Below, piece by piece: positions 26,384 to 35,300 of a DNA stretch of 64,000 nt (positions within the stretch are counted from its first letter, which is position 1; every line of letters starts with the position of its first letter). The stretch comes from Mycolicibacterium sp. P9-22 (GTDB lineage Bacteria > Actinomycetota > Actinomycetes > Mycobacteriales > Mycobacteriaceae). The notes below the pieces were generated by a model that did not search any database, was not told the origin of the DNA, and saw only the letters and a program-made list of their open reading frames with translations. The stretch covers positions 124,001 to 188,000 of the forward strand of contig NZ_NPKP01000013.1 of assembly GCF_008329585.1 (NCBI RefSeq), read 5' to 3'. A program made the translations under genes and the position numbers.

Positions 26384-27160
26384 TCACGTGGACGCGTGCC
26401 ACACGAGCGCGGCCGCCAATGCGCCCATGCCGTTGAGTGACCAGTGCAGCGCGATCGGCGCGATCAGACTGCCACTGCGCCGGCGCAGCCAGGTGAACAC
26501 GAATCCGGCGGCGGCCGTGGCGATCACGGCGCCGACGACACCGGCCACCATGCCGAACACACCGCCACCGAGAATGCGGGAGAACCCGACATTGCCGCTG
26601 GTGAGGCCGAACGAGCTGGCGATGTGCCACAGGCCGAACAACAGTGAGCCGGCAGCGGCCACGCCGCGGACCCCCCAGGCGCGGTCGAGCGCACCGTGCA
26701 GTACACCGCGGAAGGCCAGTTCCTCCGGGATGACGGTCTGCAGCGGGATGATGACCATCGAGGCGATCAGCGCGCCCGACAGCGTCGCGTAGTGGTTGTT
26801 CATGAACATCGGGCGCGTCCAGGGCAGCAGCGCACCGATCGCGATGACCATCAGCACGATCCCGACGACGGCCGCGGCGTAACCGGCGCCCGAGCGCCAC
26901 TGCTCGCGGCCCAGGCCGAGTTCGGACCAGCCGAGCCCGCGGGAGCGCACCAGGATCACCAGCCCCACCGCGGCGGCGGGCACGATCACGACATTGGCCC
27001 ACGGCGTGGTGAAATGTGCCACCAGATTGGTGAGGGCGAGCACCACCACGACGACACCCACATCGACGTACACCCGGAAATGGTGCAGCGCGGACAGCTG
27101 CCCAACCAGCGGATGGGCAGGCATCTCGATCGGTGCAGCGACCGCGCCGGCGTCAGACAT
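26384..27160 (-). CDS. CPBP-family intramembrane glutamic protease (Rv1863c type)
   Basis: A 258-residue multi-pass protein. The CPBP/Abi motifs are present in order: PEELAFRGVLHGAL (EExxxR), FGLWHIA and HWSLNGMGA, which supply the catalytic Glu and His residues of Rce1-like proteases. The substrate is unknown; relatives process prenylated proteins, bacteriocins or membrane regulators. The ATG at 27160 is the first start compatible with the family N-terminus. It is divergent from the CoA-transferase operon. Confidence 0.88.
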   Translation of the reverse strand: MSDAGAVAAPIEMPAHPLVGQLSALHHFRVYVDVGVVVVVLALTNLVAHFTTPWANVVIVPAAAVGLVILVRSRGLGWSELGLGREQWRSGAGYAAAVVGIVLMVIAIGALLPWTRPMFMNNHYATLSGALIASMVIIPLQTVIPEELAFRGVLHGALDRAWGVRGVAAAGSLLFGLWHIASSFGLTSGNVGFSRILGGGVFGMVAGVVGAVIATAAAGFVFTWLRRRSGSLIAPIALHWSLNGMGALAAALVWHAST

Positions 27161-27241
27161 TGTCCGCAAGTGTACGTGCCGTGGTTGTCTACCTAAGTTA
27201 GCGAACTGACACGCTATGGTGTCGAGCGTGCTGAGGATGAC

Positions 27242-29608
27242 GTGGTGACGGCGCCGGGGCCACTGCTCGGTGGTGTGCGAGTACTCGACCTCGCGAGTGC
27301 CGATGCCGCGGCGATCACCCGGCTGCTGGCGGACCTGGGTGCCGATGTGCTCAAGATTGCGTTGCCCGGCGACGATCGCGATCATCGCACCGCGCCGTTG
27401 GTGGGTGCCACCAGCGTGCCGTTCACCTTGGACAATGCCAACAAACGGGTCACCACGTTGGATCCCGCCGACGAGACGCACCGGCACCGCTTCGCCGCCC
27501 TGGTCGCCGACGCCGACATCCTCGTAGGCGGCGATGACCTGCCCGCTGCCTTCGGCACCTCCTGCGCCGAACTCGCTGATCGCCATCCAGATCTGGTGGC
27601 GGTGTCGGTCACCGATTTCGGCGCCGACGGCCCGTACCGGTCCTGGCTGGGTACCGATGCCGTGTTCTACGCGATGTCGACCGCACTGTCGCGTTCCGGC
27701 CCGGCCACCGGGACACCGGTGCTGCCGCCAATCGGCATCGCCTCGGCGACGGCGGCGGCGCAGGCGGCCTGGGCTGTGCTGGCCGCCTACTACCACCGGC
27801 TGCGCGACGGCGGCGGTGACTACATCGACTTCTCCCGCTTCGAGGCCGTGGTGCAGGCACTCGACCCGCCCTTCGGCTCGCAGGGACAGGCGGCGTCCGG
27901 TCTGAAACGCTCCGGCGGTTGGCGTGGCCGTCCCCGTAACCAGCAGATCTACCCGACCTTCCGGTGCCGCGACGGGTACGTGCGCATCTGTCTGCTCTCC
28001 GCGCGGCAATGGCGCGGGATGTGGGCCTGGCTCGGTGAACCCGCGGAGTTCAGCGGGCCCGAATTCGAGTCGATCGGGGCACGATTCGCCGCATCCACCC
28101 AACTGAACGCGGCGATAGCGGCGCTGTTCGCGCCCGAGTCCATGGCGGATCTGGTGGCGCACGGGCAGTCGCGTGGCGTGCCGATCGCCGCGGTGCAGAC
28201 GCCGGCCGAAGCGCTGACCTCAGAGCATTTCCGTGCCGTCGGCGCGCTGGCGCCGGTGCCGGTGACCGGCGGGGGCACCGTGACGGTGCCCGTCGGTCCG
28301 TTCGTCGTCGACGGCGTCCACCGTGGCCTGAGGACCCCCGCGGCAAAGGACGCGGCACCCGAGTGGCTGGGTCCGACGAACCCGCTGGGCCGGCCGCGCA
28401 AGAACGGGCGGCGGCCGTTCGACGGACTGCGGATCCTGGACCTCGGGGTGATCGTCGCCGGAGGTGAACTCGGCCGGTTGTTCGCCGACCTGGGTGCCAG
28501 GGTCGTCAAGGTGGAGAGTGCGGCCTATCCCGACGGGTTGCGCCAGACCGCACCGGGACAGGCGATGAGCTCTTCCTGGGCGCTGACACACCGCAATGAG
28601 TTGAGCTTCGGGGTGGATCTGCGCCGGCCCGAAGGCGCCGAGATCTTCGGCAGGCTGGTGGGCAGGACCGACGCGGTGTTCGCCAATTTCAAACCGGGAA
28701 CACTTGGCGCACTGGGCTTCTCCTACGACGCATTGCGCACGCTGAATCCCACCGTGGTGCTGGCCGAGAGCAGCGCCTTCGGGGACACCGGACCGTGGAG
28801 TGACCGGATGGGTTACGGCCCACTGGTGCGTGCCACCACCGGCGTCACCCGGCTGTGGCGGGGCGCGGGCGCGCAAGATGACCAGTTCTTCGACGCAACC
28901 ACGATTTTCCCCGATCACGTGGCCGCCAGGATCACCGCGATCGCCACCCTGGCCGCGCTGATTCGCCGGGAACGCACCGGAACCGGTGCGCACGTGCACA
29001 TCTCGCAGGCCGAGGTCGCGGTCAACCAACTGGCCGTGGCGTACGTCGCCGAGGCCGCGGCGCAAGCCGGTCTGCCGCTCACCGAGGACCCCGCCGTGCA
29101 CGCGGTCTGCCCGTGCGCCGGGGACGACGAATGGTGCGTCGTCTCGGTGCGCGACCAGACCGACCGCGACGCGCTGGCGGCGCTCATCGGTATCGACCTG
29201 CCCGCCGACGGCGCCGCACTGACCGCCATCCTCGGGGCATACACCAGTAGCCGGGACAAGCATGTCATCACCGAGGAACTTCAGGCTGCCGGCATCCCGG
29301 CCGGCCCGATGAACCGGCCGGGCGACGTGCTCGACGATGTACAGCTGCAGTTCCGTTCGCTCTACACCGATCTGGAGCATCCACTCTTCGACGAGCCGAT
29401 GCCCAGTGAGACCGGCCCGGCGCCCTACCGCACGATTCCGCGCGGCGAACTCCGCCCGGCACCGGTGGCAGGGGAGCACACCCGTGATATCGCCCATCGG
29501 GCACTCGGCCTGGACAACGACGAGATCGACCGGCTGATCGCCGATGGTGTCCTGTTCGAAAGTGCCGTCGTATCCGAGCGCCCCACCGACCAGAGGATCG
29601 CACCGTGA
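27242..29608 (+). CDS. Double-domain family III CoA-transferase (Rv1866 type)
   Basis: A 788-residue fusion of two CaiB/BaiF-type modules, about residues 1-370 and 395-780. Each starts with the family motif (GVRVLDLASADAAAITRLLADLGADVLKI, then GLRILDLGVIVAGGELGRLFADLGARVVKVE). The catalytic Asp of the family appears to be Asp139 in the first half (GPYRSWLGTDAVFYA). The equivalent place in the second half reads MGYGPLVRA, so that half looks non-catalytic. The protein should move CoA between carboxylic acids. The start is GTG at 27242, with a weak GAGG upstream. The TGA overlaps the next gene by four bases, so they are coupled. Confidence 0.9.
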   Translation: MVTAPGPLLGGVRVLDLASADAAAITRLLADLGADVLKIALPGDDRDHRTAPLVGATSVPFTLDNANKRVTTLDPADETHRHRFAALVADADILVGGDDLPAAFGTSCAELADRHPDLVAVSVTDFGADGPYRSWLGTDAVFYAMSTALSRSGPATGTPVLPPIGIASATAAAQAAWAVLAAYYHRLRDGGGDYIDFSRFEAVVQALDPPFGSQGQAASGLKRSGGWRGRPRNQQIYPTFRCRDGYVRICLLSARQWRGMWAWLGEPAEFSGPEFESIGARFAASTQLNAAIAALFAPESMADLVAHGQSRGVPIAAVQTPAEALTSEHFRAVGALAPVPVTGGGTVTVPVGPFVVDGVHRGLRTPAAKDAAPEWLGPTNPLGRPRKNGRRPFDGLRILDLGVIVAGGELGRLFADLGARVVKVESAAYPDGLRQTAPGQAMSSSWALTHRNELSFGVDLRRPEGAEIFGRLVGRTDAVFANFKPGTLGALGFSYDALRTLNPTVVLAESSAFGDTGPWSDRMGYGPLVRATTGVTRLWRGAGAQDDQFFDATTIFPDHVAARITAIATLAALIRRERTGTGAHVHISQAEVAVNQLAVAYVAEAAAQAGLPLTEDPAVHAVCPCAGDDEWCVVSVRDQTDRDALAALIGIDLPADGAALTAILGAYTSSRDKHVITEELQAAGIPAGPMNRPGDVLDDVQLQFRSLYTDLEHPLFDEPMPSETGPAPYRTIPRGELRPAPVAGEHTRDIAHRALGLDNDEIDRLIADGVLFESAVVSERPTDQRIAP

Positions 29609-31035
29609 GCACCGCATCAGTCTTCATCGCCGGACAGTTCCGTGCCGCCTCCGCGCACACCGCCGTCATCGAGGCCGCCACCGAGCAGCAGCTAGGGTTG
29701 GGCGCAGCGGCAACAGAATCCGAGATCGACGACGCCGTGACGGCGGCCCGGACGGCCCTGCCGGGCTGGGCGGGGACCCTGGCCGGCGACCGCGCCGGTG
29801 TGCTGCGGCTGCTGGCGGATGCGCTGCAGCAGCGCTCGGCCGGCACCCAGGAACTGTGCTCGCGCGAAAACGGTATGCCGGTCCGGTTGTCCAAGGGCGC
29901 CAACGGCATGTTTCCCGCCGTGCTGCTGCGCTACTACGCCGACCTGCTGGACACGACCGCGCAGGAAGAGGTGCGCCCGGCCGCGATCGGGCACACCATC
30001 GTGCGTCGCGATCCCGTCGGTGTTATCGCCGCCATCACCCCGTGGAACTACCCGCAGGCACTGGCCATCATGAAGATTGCGCCCGCGCTGGCCGCGGGCT
30101 GCACCATGGTGCTCAAAGCGGCCCCCGAAACCGCCTTGGACGCTTTGGTTTTCGCCGAGGCGGCGCAGGAGGCCGGGCTGCCGGCCGGCGTGCTGAACAT
30201 CATCGCGGGCGGCGCGCAGGCGGGTGCACACCTGGTCTCGCATCCCGGGGTCGACAAGGTGGCCTTCACCGGGTCGACGGTCGCCGGCCGCATCATCGCC
30301 GAGACCTGCGGCCGGCTGTTGCGTCCGGTCACCCTGGAACTCGGCGGCAAATCGGCCGCGATCATCCTCGACGACGCTGATCTGGACGCCACCGTCAAGG
30401 GACTGCGGTCGGCCTCGTTCGTCAACAACGGGCAGACCTGTCACCTGAGCTCGCGGATCCTGGCGCCGCGGTCCCGTTACGCCGAGGTGGTCGACGCGGT
30501 GGCCGCGCTGGCCGACGGGCTGGTGGTGGGCGACCCGCTGCAGAAGTCCACCGATATCGGGCCACTGGTCAGCCGCCGCCAACAGCAGCGGGTGCTCGAA
30601 TACATCGGGATCGGTAAGTCCGAGGCCAAACTGGTTGCCGGCGGGGCGGTCCCGGCCGATCAACCGCGCGGCTGGTTCGTGTCCCCGACGGTGTTCGCCG
30701 ATGTCGACAACTCGTCGCGCATCGCCCAGGAGGAGATCTTCGGCCCGGTGCTGACGGTGATTCCGTACGGCACCGATCAGGAGGCCGTCGACATCGCCAA
30801 CGACAGCGAGTTCGGCCTGGGCGGCACGGTGTGGTCACCCGATGTGGACCGCGCCACCGATATCGCGCGCGCCGTGCACACCGGCACCATCGGCGTCAAC
30901 GAATACCAGTTGGATGTCAACGCCCCGTTCGGTGGTGTCAAGGCCAGCGGGCTGGGCCGCGAACTCGGCCCCGAGGGGCTGGCCGCCTATCAGTCGCTCA
31001 AATCGATCTACCGGGTCGGCCCCCACCTTCCTTAG
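29605..31035 (+). CDS. NAD(P)-dependent aldehyde dehydrogenase
   Basis: A 476-residue protein of the ALDH superfamily. It has the substrate-tunnel motif ITPWNYPQALAIMKIAPALAAGCTMVLK, the NAD motif FTGSTVAGRIIAE, the general base Glu in LELGGKSAAI and the nucleophile Cys in NNGQTCHLSSR, with EIFGPVLTVI near the end. It oxidises an aldehyde to its acid, which the CoA-transferase encoded upstream could then activate. It starts with GTG overlapping that gene (GTGA). I recall no such gene between Rv1866 and Rv1867 in M. tuberculosis. Confidence 0.94.
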   Translation: MSTASVFIAGQFRAASAHTAVIEAATEQQLGLGAAATESEIDDAVTAARTALPGWAGTLAGDRAGVLRLLADALQQRSAGTQELCSRENGMPVRLSKGANGMFPAVLLRYYADLLDTTAQEEVRPAAIGHTIVRRDPVGVIAAITPWNYPQALAIMKIAPALAAGCTMVLKAAPETALDALVFAEAAQEAGLPAGVLNIIAGGAQAGAHLVSHPGVDKVAFTGSTVAGRIIAETCGRLLRPVTLELGGKSAAIILDDADLDATVKGLRSASFVNNGQTCHLSSRILAPRSRYAEVVDAVAALADGLVVGDPLQKSTDIGPLVSRRQQQRVLEYIGIGKSEAKLVAGGAVPADQPRGWFVSPTVFADVDNSSRIAQEEIFGPVLTVIPYGTDQEAVDIANDSEFGLGGTVWSPDVDRATDIARAVHTGTIGVNEYQLDVNAPFGGVKASGLGRELGPEGLAAYQSLKSIYRVGPHLP

Positions 31036-31037
31036 CG

Positions 31038-31096
31038 CGAGCGTGCGTGTCTGCTGCCCGACACGCCGCGCGCCAGGCCAAGTTTCCGCACGCTCG
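31038..31096. repeat. Mycobacterial palindromic repeat, copy 1
   Basis: Outer arms CGAGCGTGCG (31038-31047) and CGCACGCTCG (31087-31096) are perfect. A nested pair CGTGTC/GACACG (31046-31051, 31060-31065) lies inside. The left side shares the exact 17-mer GCGAGCGTGCGTGTCTG with copy 2 at 36820-36836. It begins three bases after the aldehyde dehydrogenase stop and ends just before the ribosome site of the next gene, so it may attenuate transcription between them. Confidence 0.7.
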
Positions 31097-31113
31097 TGGA
31101 GAGGACCACACCA

Positions 31114-32589
31114 GTGACCATCGACCCCAGAACCCCGGTGCTCGTCGGGTACGGACAGGTCAACCAGCGCGACGAGAGTCCGACGACCGAACCCGTCGAC
31201 CTGATGGAGGCCGCCGCCCGCGCCGCGGCCGACCCCCGGGTGCTCGCCGCCGTCGATTCGGTGCGGGTGGTGAACCTGTTGTCGTGGCGCTACCGGGATC
31301 CCGGACTGCTGCTCGCGCAGCGCATCGGTGCTCCGGAGGCCGCCACGCGGTACACGCCGATCGGCGGCAATGTGCCGCAGTCGCTGGTGAACCAGGCTTG
31401 CCTGGACATCCAGCAGGGCCGCAACGATGTGGTGCTCATCAGTGGCGGTGAGACGTGGCGATCCCGCAGCCGGCTGCGGGCCCGCGGTGAGAAGCTGGTC
31501 GGCACCAAGCAGGACGAGTCGGTTCCGCCGGCCCCCGGGTCCGACGACGAATTCCAGCTGGCCGGGCCCGGCGAGTTGCGCATCCACCTGGATCGGCCGG
31601 CGTACGTGTACCCGATGTTCGAGCAGGCCCTGCGGATCGCGGCGGGTGCCAGTCCGCAGGACCACCAGCAGCGCATCGGTGCGCTGTGGTCACGGTTCAG
31701 CGAGGTTGCCGCCGGTAACCCACACGCCTGGAGCCGGGAGGCGCTCAGCGCCGGGGAGATCAGCCGGCCCGGGCCGAAGAACCGGATGATCAGCGCCCCG
31801 TACACCAAGCTGATGAACTCCAACAACATGGTCGACCAGGGTGCGGCCCTGATCCTGATGTCGGCGGAGAAGGCAACCTATCTCCAGATCCCGCAAGAGC
31901 GTTGGGTTTTCCCGTATGCAGGGACCGATGCGCACGACACCTACGAGATCAGCCACCGCGCCGAGTTTTACGCATCGCCGGCCATCCGCATCGGCGGTAC
32001 CCGGGCAGTGGAGCTCGCCGGGTTGGGCATCGACGATATCGCGTTGGTCGACGTCTATTCGTGCTTTCCGTCCGCGGTCCAGGTGGCGGCCAACGAATTG
32101 GGCCTGGCCCTCGACGATCCGCAGCGCCCGCTGACCGTGACCGGTGGCCTGACCTTCGCCGGCGGACCGTGGAACAACTACGTCACCCATTCCATCGCCA
32201 CCATGGCCGAGCGGTTGACGGCCACGCCCGGGGCCGTCGGCCTGATCACCGCCAACGGCGGTTACCTCACCAAGCACAGCTTCGGCGTCTACGGCACCCG
32301 GCCGCCCGCCGATGGTTTCCGTTGGGAGGACGTGCAATCCCGCGTCGACGCCGAACCCACTCGCGCCGCCGAGGTGGAATGGGAGGGTGTCGGCACCGTC
32401 GAAACCTGGACCACGCCGTTCGACCGGGATGGGGCGCCGGAGAAGGCCTACCTGGCGGTTCGCACCCCCTCGGACACCCGGACCCTGGCGGTACTCGACG
32501 ACCGCTCCGAGGCCGCGGCCAGCGTCGCCGAGGACATCGCCGGTGCCAAGGTGACCGTGCGCGCCGACGGCACCGCCACGCTGGGCTGA
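31114..32589 (+). CDS. Thiolase-fold acetyl-CoA acetyltransferase-like protein (Rv1867 type)
   Basis: A 491-residue protein with a thiolase fold: TPVLVGYGQVNQR at the start, the likely nucleophile Cys in LVNQACLDIQQG, VDVYSCFPSAVQVAANELGL, and an active-site His in GGPWNNYVTHSIATM. The usual C-terminal CxGGG motif is replaced by NGGYLTKHSFG, so it is an SCP2-like or atypical thiolase, with an added C-terminal domain of about 110 residues. GTG at 31114 is chosen because GGAGAGG lies nine bases before it. It probably belongs to the CoA-transferase/ALDH operon, for thiolytic cleavage or condensation of an acyl-CoA. Confidence 0.86.
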   Translation: MTIDPRTPVLVGYGQVNQRDESPTTEPVDLMEAAARAAADPRVLAAVDSVRVVNLLSWRYRDPGLLLAQRIGAPEAATRYTPIGGNVPQSLVNQACLDIQQGRNDVVLISGGETWRSRSRLRARGEKLVGTKQDESVPPAPGSDDEFQLAGPGELRIHLDRPAYVYPMFEQALRIAAGASPQDHQQRIGALWSRFSEVAAGNPHAWSREALSAGEISRPGPKNRMISAPYTKLMNSNNMVDQGAALILMSAEKATYLQIPQERWVFPYAGTDAHDTYEISHRAEFYASPAIRIGGTRAVELAGLGIDDIALVDVYSCFPSAVQVAANELGLALDDPQRPLTVTGGLTFAGGPWNNYVTHSIATMAERLTATPGAVGLITANGGYLTKHSFGVYGTRPPADGFRWEDVQSRVDAEPTRAAEVEWEGVGTVETWTTPFDRDGAPEKAYLAVRTPSDTRTLAVLDDRSEAAASVAEDIAGAKVTVRADGTATLG

Positions 32590-32604
32590 CCACAGCGGTC
32601 TTTC

Positions 32605-33828
32605 CTAGACCAGTTCGGACAGTGGTACTCCGGGGTCGGACAGGCGGTCGGTGTCGACCTTCTGGCCGGCGCGGATGATCGCCTTGATGTCATCGAGGCC
32701 TTCCCAGATGTTCACGTTCATCCCGGCCAGCACCCGCTTCTTCTTGTCGACCCAGAACGCGGTGAACTCGCGTTTGCCGACGTCACCGCGGAACACCACC
32801 GAGTCGTACCCCGGTGCGTGGCCGACGTACTCCATGCCCAGGTCGTACTGGTCGGTGAAAAAATACGGCAGTTCGTCATAGCTGCCCGGGGTGCCGAGCA
32901 TGCCGCGCACCGCGACGGCGGGTTGCTTGAGCGCGTTGGCCCAGTGCTCGGTGCGGATGCGGTCACCGAACAGCGGGTGCTGGGCGGCCGCGATATCACC
33001 GACGGCGTACACATCGGCATCGCTGGTTCTCAGCGACTCGTCGACGGCGACGCCGCCGTCGGCCAGCGTCAGCCCGGCCTTCTCGGCGAGCGTGATGTTG
33101 GGTGCTGCGCCAACGGCAATCAGGACCAGGTCGGCCGGCACGGTGGAGCCGTCCCCGAGCCGCAGTCCGCTCGCGGCGCCGTCGGCCGTGGTGGTGACGG
33201 CCTCGACGGTCGCGTTCAGCCGCAGGTCCACGCCGCGCTGGGTGTGCAGTGCGGCGAACGCCTCGGCGACCTCGGGCCCCAGAGCGCCCAGCAGGGGCAG
33301 TTCGGCGGCTTCCACGACGGTGACCTGCGCGCCGCGGGTGCGGGCCGCGGCGGCGACCTCCAAGCCGATCCAGCCGGCGCCGACGATGGCGAGTCGGCTG
33401 CGCTCGGTCAGCGCCGACAGCAACGCGGTGGCATCGTCCACGGTGCGCAGTACGTGCACGCCCTCGGCATCGGCGCCCAGCAGGTCCAGGCGGCGGGCCC
33501 GCGAGCCGGTGGCCAGCAGCAGCTTGTCGTAGTGCTCGTGGCGGCCGTCGTCGAAACCGACGCTGTGGCCGCCCGTGTCGATGATCTGTACACCGGTGCC
33601 CAGGCGGAGGTCCACATCGTGTTCGCGGTACCACTCTGCCGGGTGCACGGTGAAGTCGGCGAGTGATTTGTCGCCGGCCAGGTAGTCCTTGGACAGCGGC
33701 GGCCGCTCGTAGGGCAGTCGGTCCTCGTTCCCGAACAGGATGATCTTGCCGTCGAACCCGTTGTCGCGCAGTCCCTCCGCGGCCTTGGCGCCGGCCAGCC
33801 CGGCACCGACGATGACGAATGTGGGCAT
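32605..33828 (-). CDS. FAD-dependent ferredoxin/rubredoxin reductase-like oxidoreductase (Rv1869c type)
   Basis: A 407-residue two-dinucleotide-binding flavoprotein: VIVGAGLAGAKAAEGLRDNG for FAD, LAIVGAGWIGLEVAAAARTRGAQVTVVE for NAD(P)H, DVYAVGDIAAAQHPL for FAD, and a C-terminal reductase domain. It belongs to the group that feeds electrons to ferredoxins of P450 or dioxygenase systems; no such partner lies nearby. It converges on the thiolase gene with 15 bases between stops. Its ATG follows AAAGGAGAC. Confidence 0.92.
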   Translation of the reverse strand: MPTFVIVGAGLAGAKAAEGLRDNGFDGKIILFGNEDRLPYERPPLSKDYLAGDKSLADFTVHPAEWYREHDVDLRLGTGVQIIDTGGHSVGFDDGRHEHYDKLLLATGSRARRLDLLGADAEGVHVLRTVDDATALLSALTERSRLAIVGAGWIGLEVAAAARTRGAQVTVVEAAELPLLGALGPEVAEAFAALHTQRGVDLRLNATVEAVTTTADGAASGLRLGDGSTVPADLVLIAVGAAPNITLAEKAGLTLADGGVAVDESLRTSDADVYAVGDIAAAQHPLFGDRIRTEHWANALKQPAVAVRGMLGTPGSYDELPYFFTDQYDLGMEYVGHAPGYDSVVFRGDVGKREFTAFWVDKKKRVLAGMNVNIWEGLDDIKAIIRAGQKVDTDRLSDPGVPLSELV

Positions 33829-33850
33829 GGTGTCTCCTTTGGTCAGGTGG

Positions 33851-34486
33851 CTACGCGGACAGCTGTTGGCGTAGCTCGTCGTCGAGCGAGACGCGGACCA
33901 GTGCGGCGGCCAGTTCTGCCGGCCTGCCCTCGGACAGCGTGAGCAACCGCTCGGGATCGCCGGGCAAGCCCACGTCCCGCGCGGTGGTCAGCGCCCGGTC
34001 GTCGAAATATGGTTGCGCCCAGGGCCACACGTTCTGCGCTTCGCGCAGGTAGATGTCGGCCCCGGTGGGTCCGATACCGTCGAACTGCTGCAGGGCCCGA
34101 GCGGCTGCTCGGGTGTCGTGGCCGGCCTCGTCGGCCAGGTTGCGTAGGTCACCGGAGTAGCGGTCCTGCACGGCGGTGGCGAGCTCGGTGAGCCGGGTCG
34201 CCGAACTCTCGTCGTACCGGGCGTAGCCGGCGTGGCCGAACGCTGTGATCATGGTCGAGCGGTCGGCACGCAGCACGTCTGCGGGTGTGCGGAGCCCGCT
34301 GCGGAACAATTCGCGTGCCGCGGCGACCGCGACCGAGGCGGCGATGGGCTTGCTGGCCAGCATGGTCAGGTTCAGCAGTTGGAAAAGCGGTTTGGGTTTG
34401 TTGCGCAGCGTGATGCCGGCTTCGTCGGCGTAGGTGGTGCCCGCCTGCTTGAGCAGGCGGCTGATCGATGTGGTCGAGCCTGCCAT
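33851..34486 (-). CDS. HhH-GPD superfamily DNA-repair protein (Rv1870c type)
   Basis: A 211-residue helical protein. ALQQFDGIGPTGADIYLREAQ is a helix-hairpin-helix DNA-binding element. It is followed by PYFDDRAL, whose Asp is at the position of the catalytic Asp in endonuclease III-like glycosylases. There is no four-Cys iron-sulfur loop, and no Lys in the hairpin position typical of bifunctional enzymes. A monofunctional base-excision glycosylase or DNA-binding role is likely. It lies 22 bases downstream of the flavin reductase start region, on the same strand. Confidence 0.8.
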   Translation of the reverse strand: MAGSTTSISRLLKQAGTTYADEAGITLRNKPKPLFQLLNLTMLASKPIAASVAVAAARELFRSGLRTPADVLRADRSTMITAFGHAGYARYDESSATRLTELATAVQDRYSGDLRNLADEAGHDTRAAARALQQFDGIGPTGADIYLREAQNVWPWAQPYFDDRALTTARDVGLPGDPERLLTLSEGRPAELAAALVRVSLDDELRQQLSA

Positions 34487-34525
34487 CGGGTAGGCATACC
34501 CCGGGGCTTCGGGGGCTAACCGGGC

Positions 34526-34858
34526 TTACTTGGGCGGCAGGGTCGATGCATACGCGACGCCGCGGTTCACCCACGGCTGCAACTGGCGCTTGGTGGGCAG
34601 GCCGGCCGCCGCGACCCGGATCCAGCCGCGAGTTTCCCTGCCCGCCATCACCATCGGTTCGACATGCGCGCGGGCGAGGAGTGTGGCGGTGTCCTCGGGC
34701 GGCACGCGGACCATCAGTCCGCCCTGGCCGGACACGCAGACGGCCATGTGGCCGTGCACGAGGAATGCCAGGCCGCCGAACATGCGCTTTTCGTCGACGC
34801 CGGCGGTGGTAGCCAGCAGTTCCCGGATGCGCTCGGCGAGGTACTCGTCGTAGGCCAT
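34526..34858 (-). CDS. TfoX N-terminal domain protein
   Basis: A 110-residue stand-alone TfoX_N domain. MAYDEYLAERIRELL, VDEKRMFGGLAFLVHGHMAVCV and GWIRVAAAG are the family motifs. In gamma-proteobacteria the two-domain TfoX/Sxy promotes competence; in actinobacteria the function of the single domain is unknown. The start at ATG 34858 gives the family N-terminus, four bases after the upstream stop. Confidence 0.88.
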   Translation of the reverse strand: MAYDEYLAERIRELLATTAGVDEKRMFGGLAFLVHGHMAVCVSGQGGLMVRVPPEDTATLLARAHVEPMVMAGRETRGWIRVAAAGLPTKRQLQPWVNRGVAYASTLPPK

Positions 34859-34862
34859 CGGG

Positions 34863-35252
34863 CTAGTCCAGGTCGACGCGAACGGTGAGCAGGTCACTGC
34901 CCATCACCCGGACCATGGAGCTGTTGAGCTGCGGCAGGTGGGCCAACCGGGCAATGGGGTCATCGGAGGGCAGCAGATGCGCGGTGCCGGTGCGCCACCG
35001 GCCGCGGATACGCACCCGGACAGCCGGATCGGCCTTGATGTTCTGCACATAGTGCGAATGGTCACCGTGCTCGGACACCATCCAGAACTGACCGTCGGTG
35101 ACCCGGCCGCCGACTGCGGTGCGCCGCGGTAGACCGGATTTGCGCCCGGTCGTCTCCAACATGGTGACGGGTAGCCTGCGCCCGATCGGGTTGACGACGC
35201 GGCGCTGCACCGCGTGCACGACCCGACGCTTGGTGGTGTTGAAGTCGGTCAT
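34863..35252 (-). CDS. DUF385/Ddn-like F420H2-dependent reductase-fold protein
   Basis: A 129-residue split-barrel protein: VTMLETTGRKSGLPRRTAVGGR, FWMVSEHGDHSHYVQNIKADPAVRVRIRGRWRTG and a C-terminal LLTVRVDL strand. The GRKSG...R and NIKADP motifs mark the deazaflavin-dependent nitroreductase family, which includes Ddn and reduces quinones or nitro compounds with F420H2. The substrate is not known. It forms a tight minus-strand group with TfoX, OsmC and LLM genes. Confidence 0.9.
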   Translation of the reverse strand: MTDFNTTKRRVVHAVQRRVVNPIGRRLPVTMLETTGRKSGLPRRTAVGGRVTDGQFWMVSEHGDHSHYVQNIKADPAVRVRIRGRWRTGTAHLLPSDDPIARLAHLPQLNSSMVRVMGSDLLTVRVDLD

Positions 35253-35300
35253 CGGGCTCCCCGGGTCGGTGGTCCGTCGAGTCTAAGCGGTTGCCGAACC

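Noticed and set aside
27161..27241. AGTT-N4-AACT inverted repeat in the CPBP/CoA-transferase divergent gap
   Set aside because: Four-base arms are too short to call an operator, and no regulator gene is adjacent.
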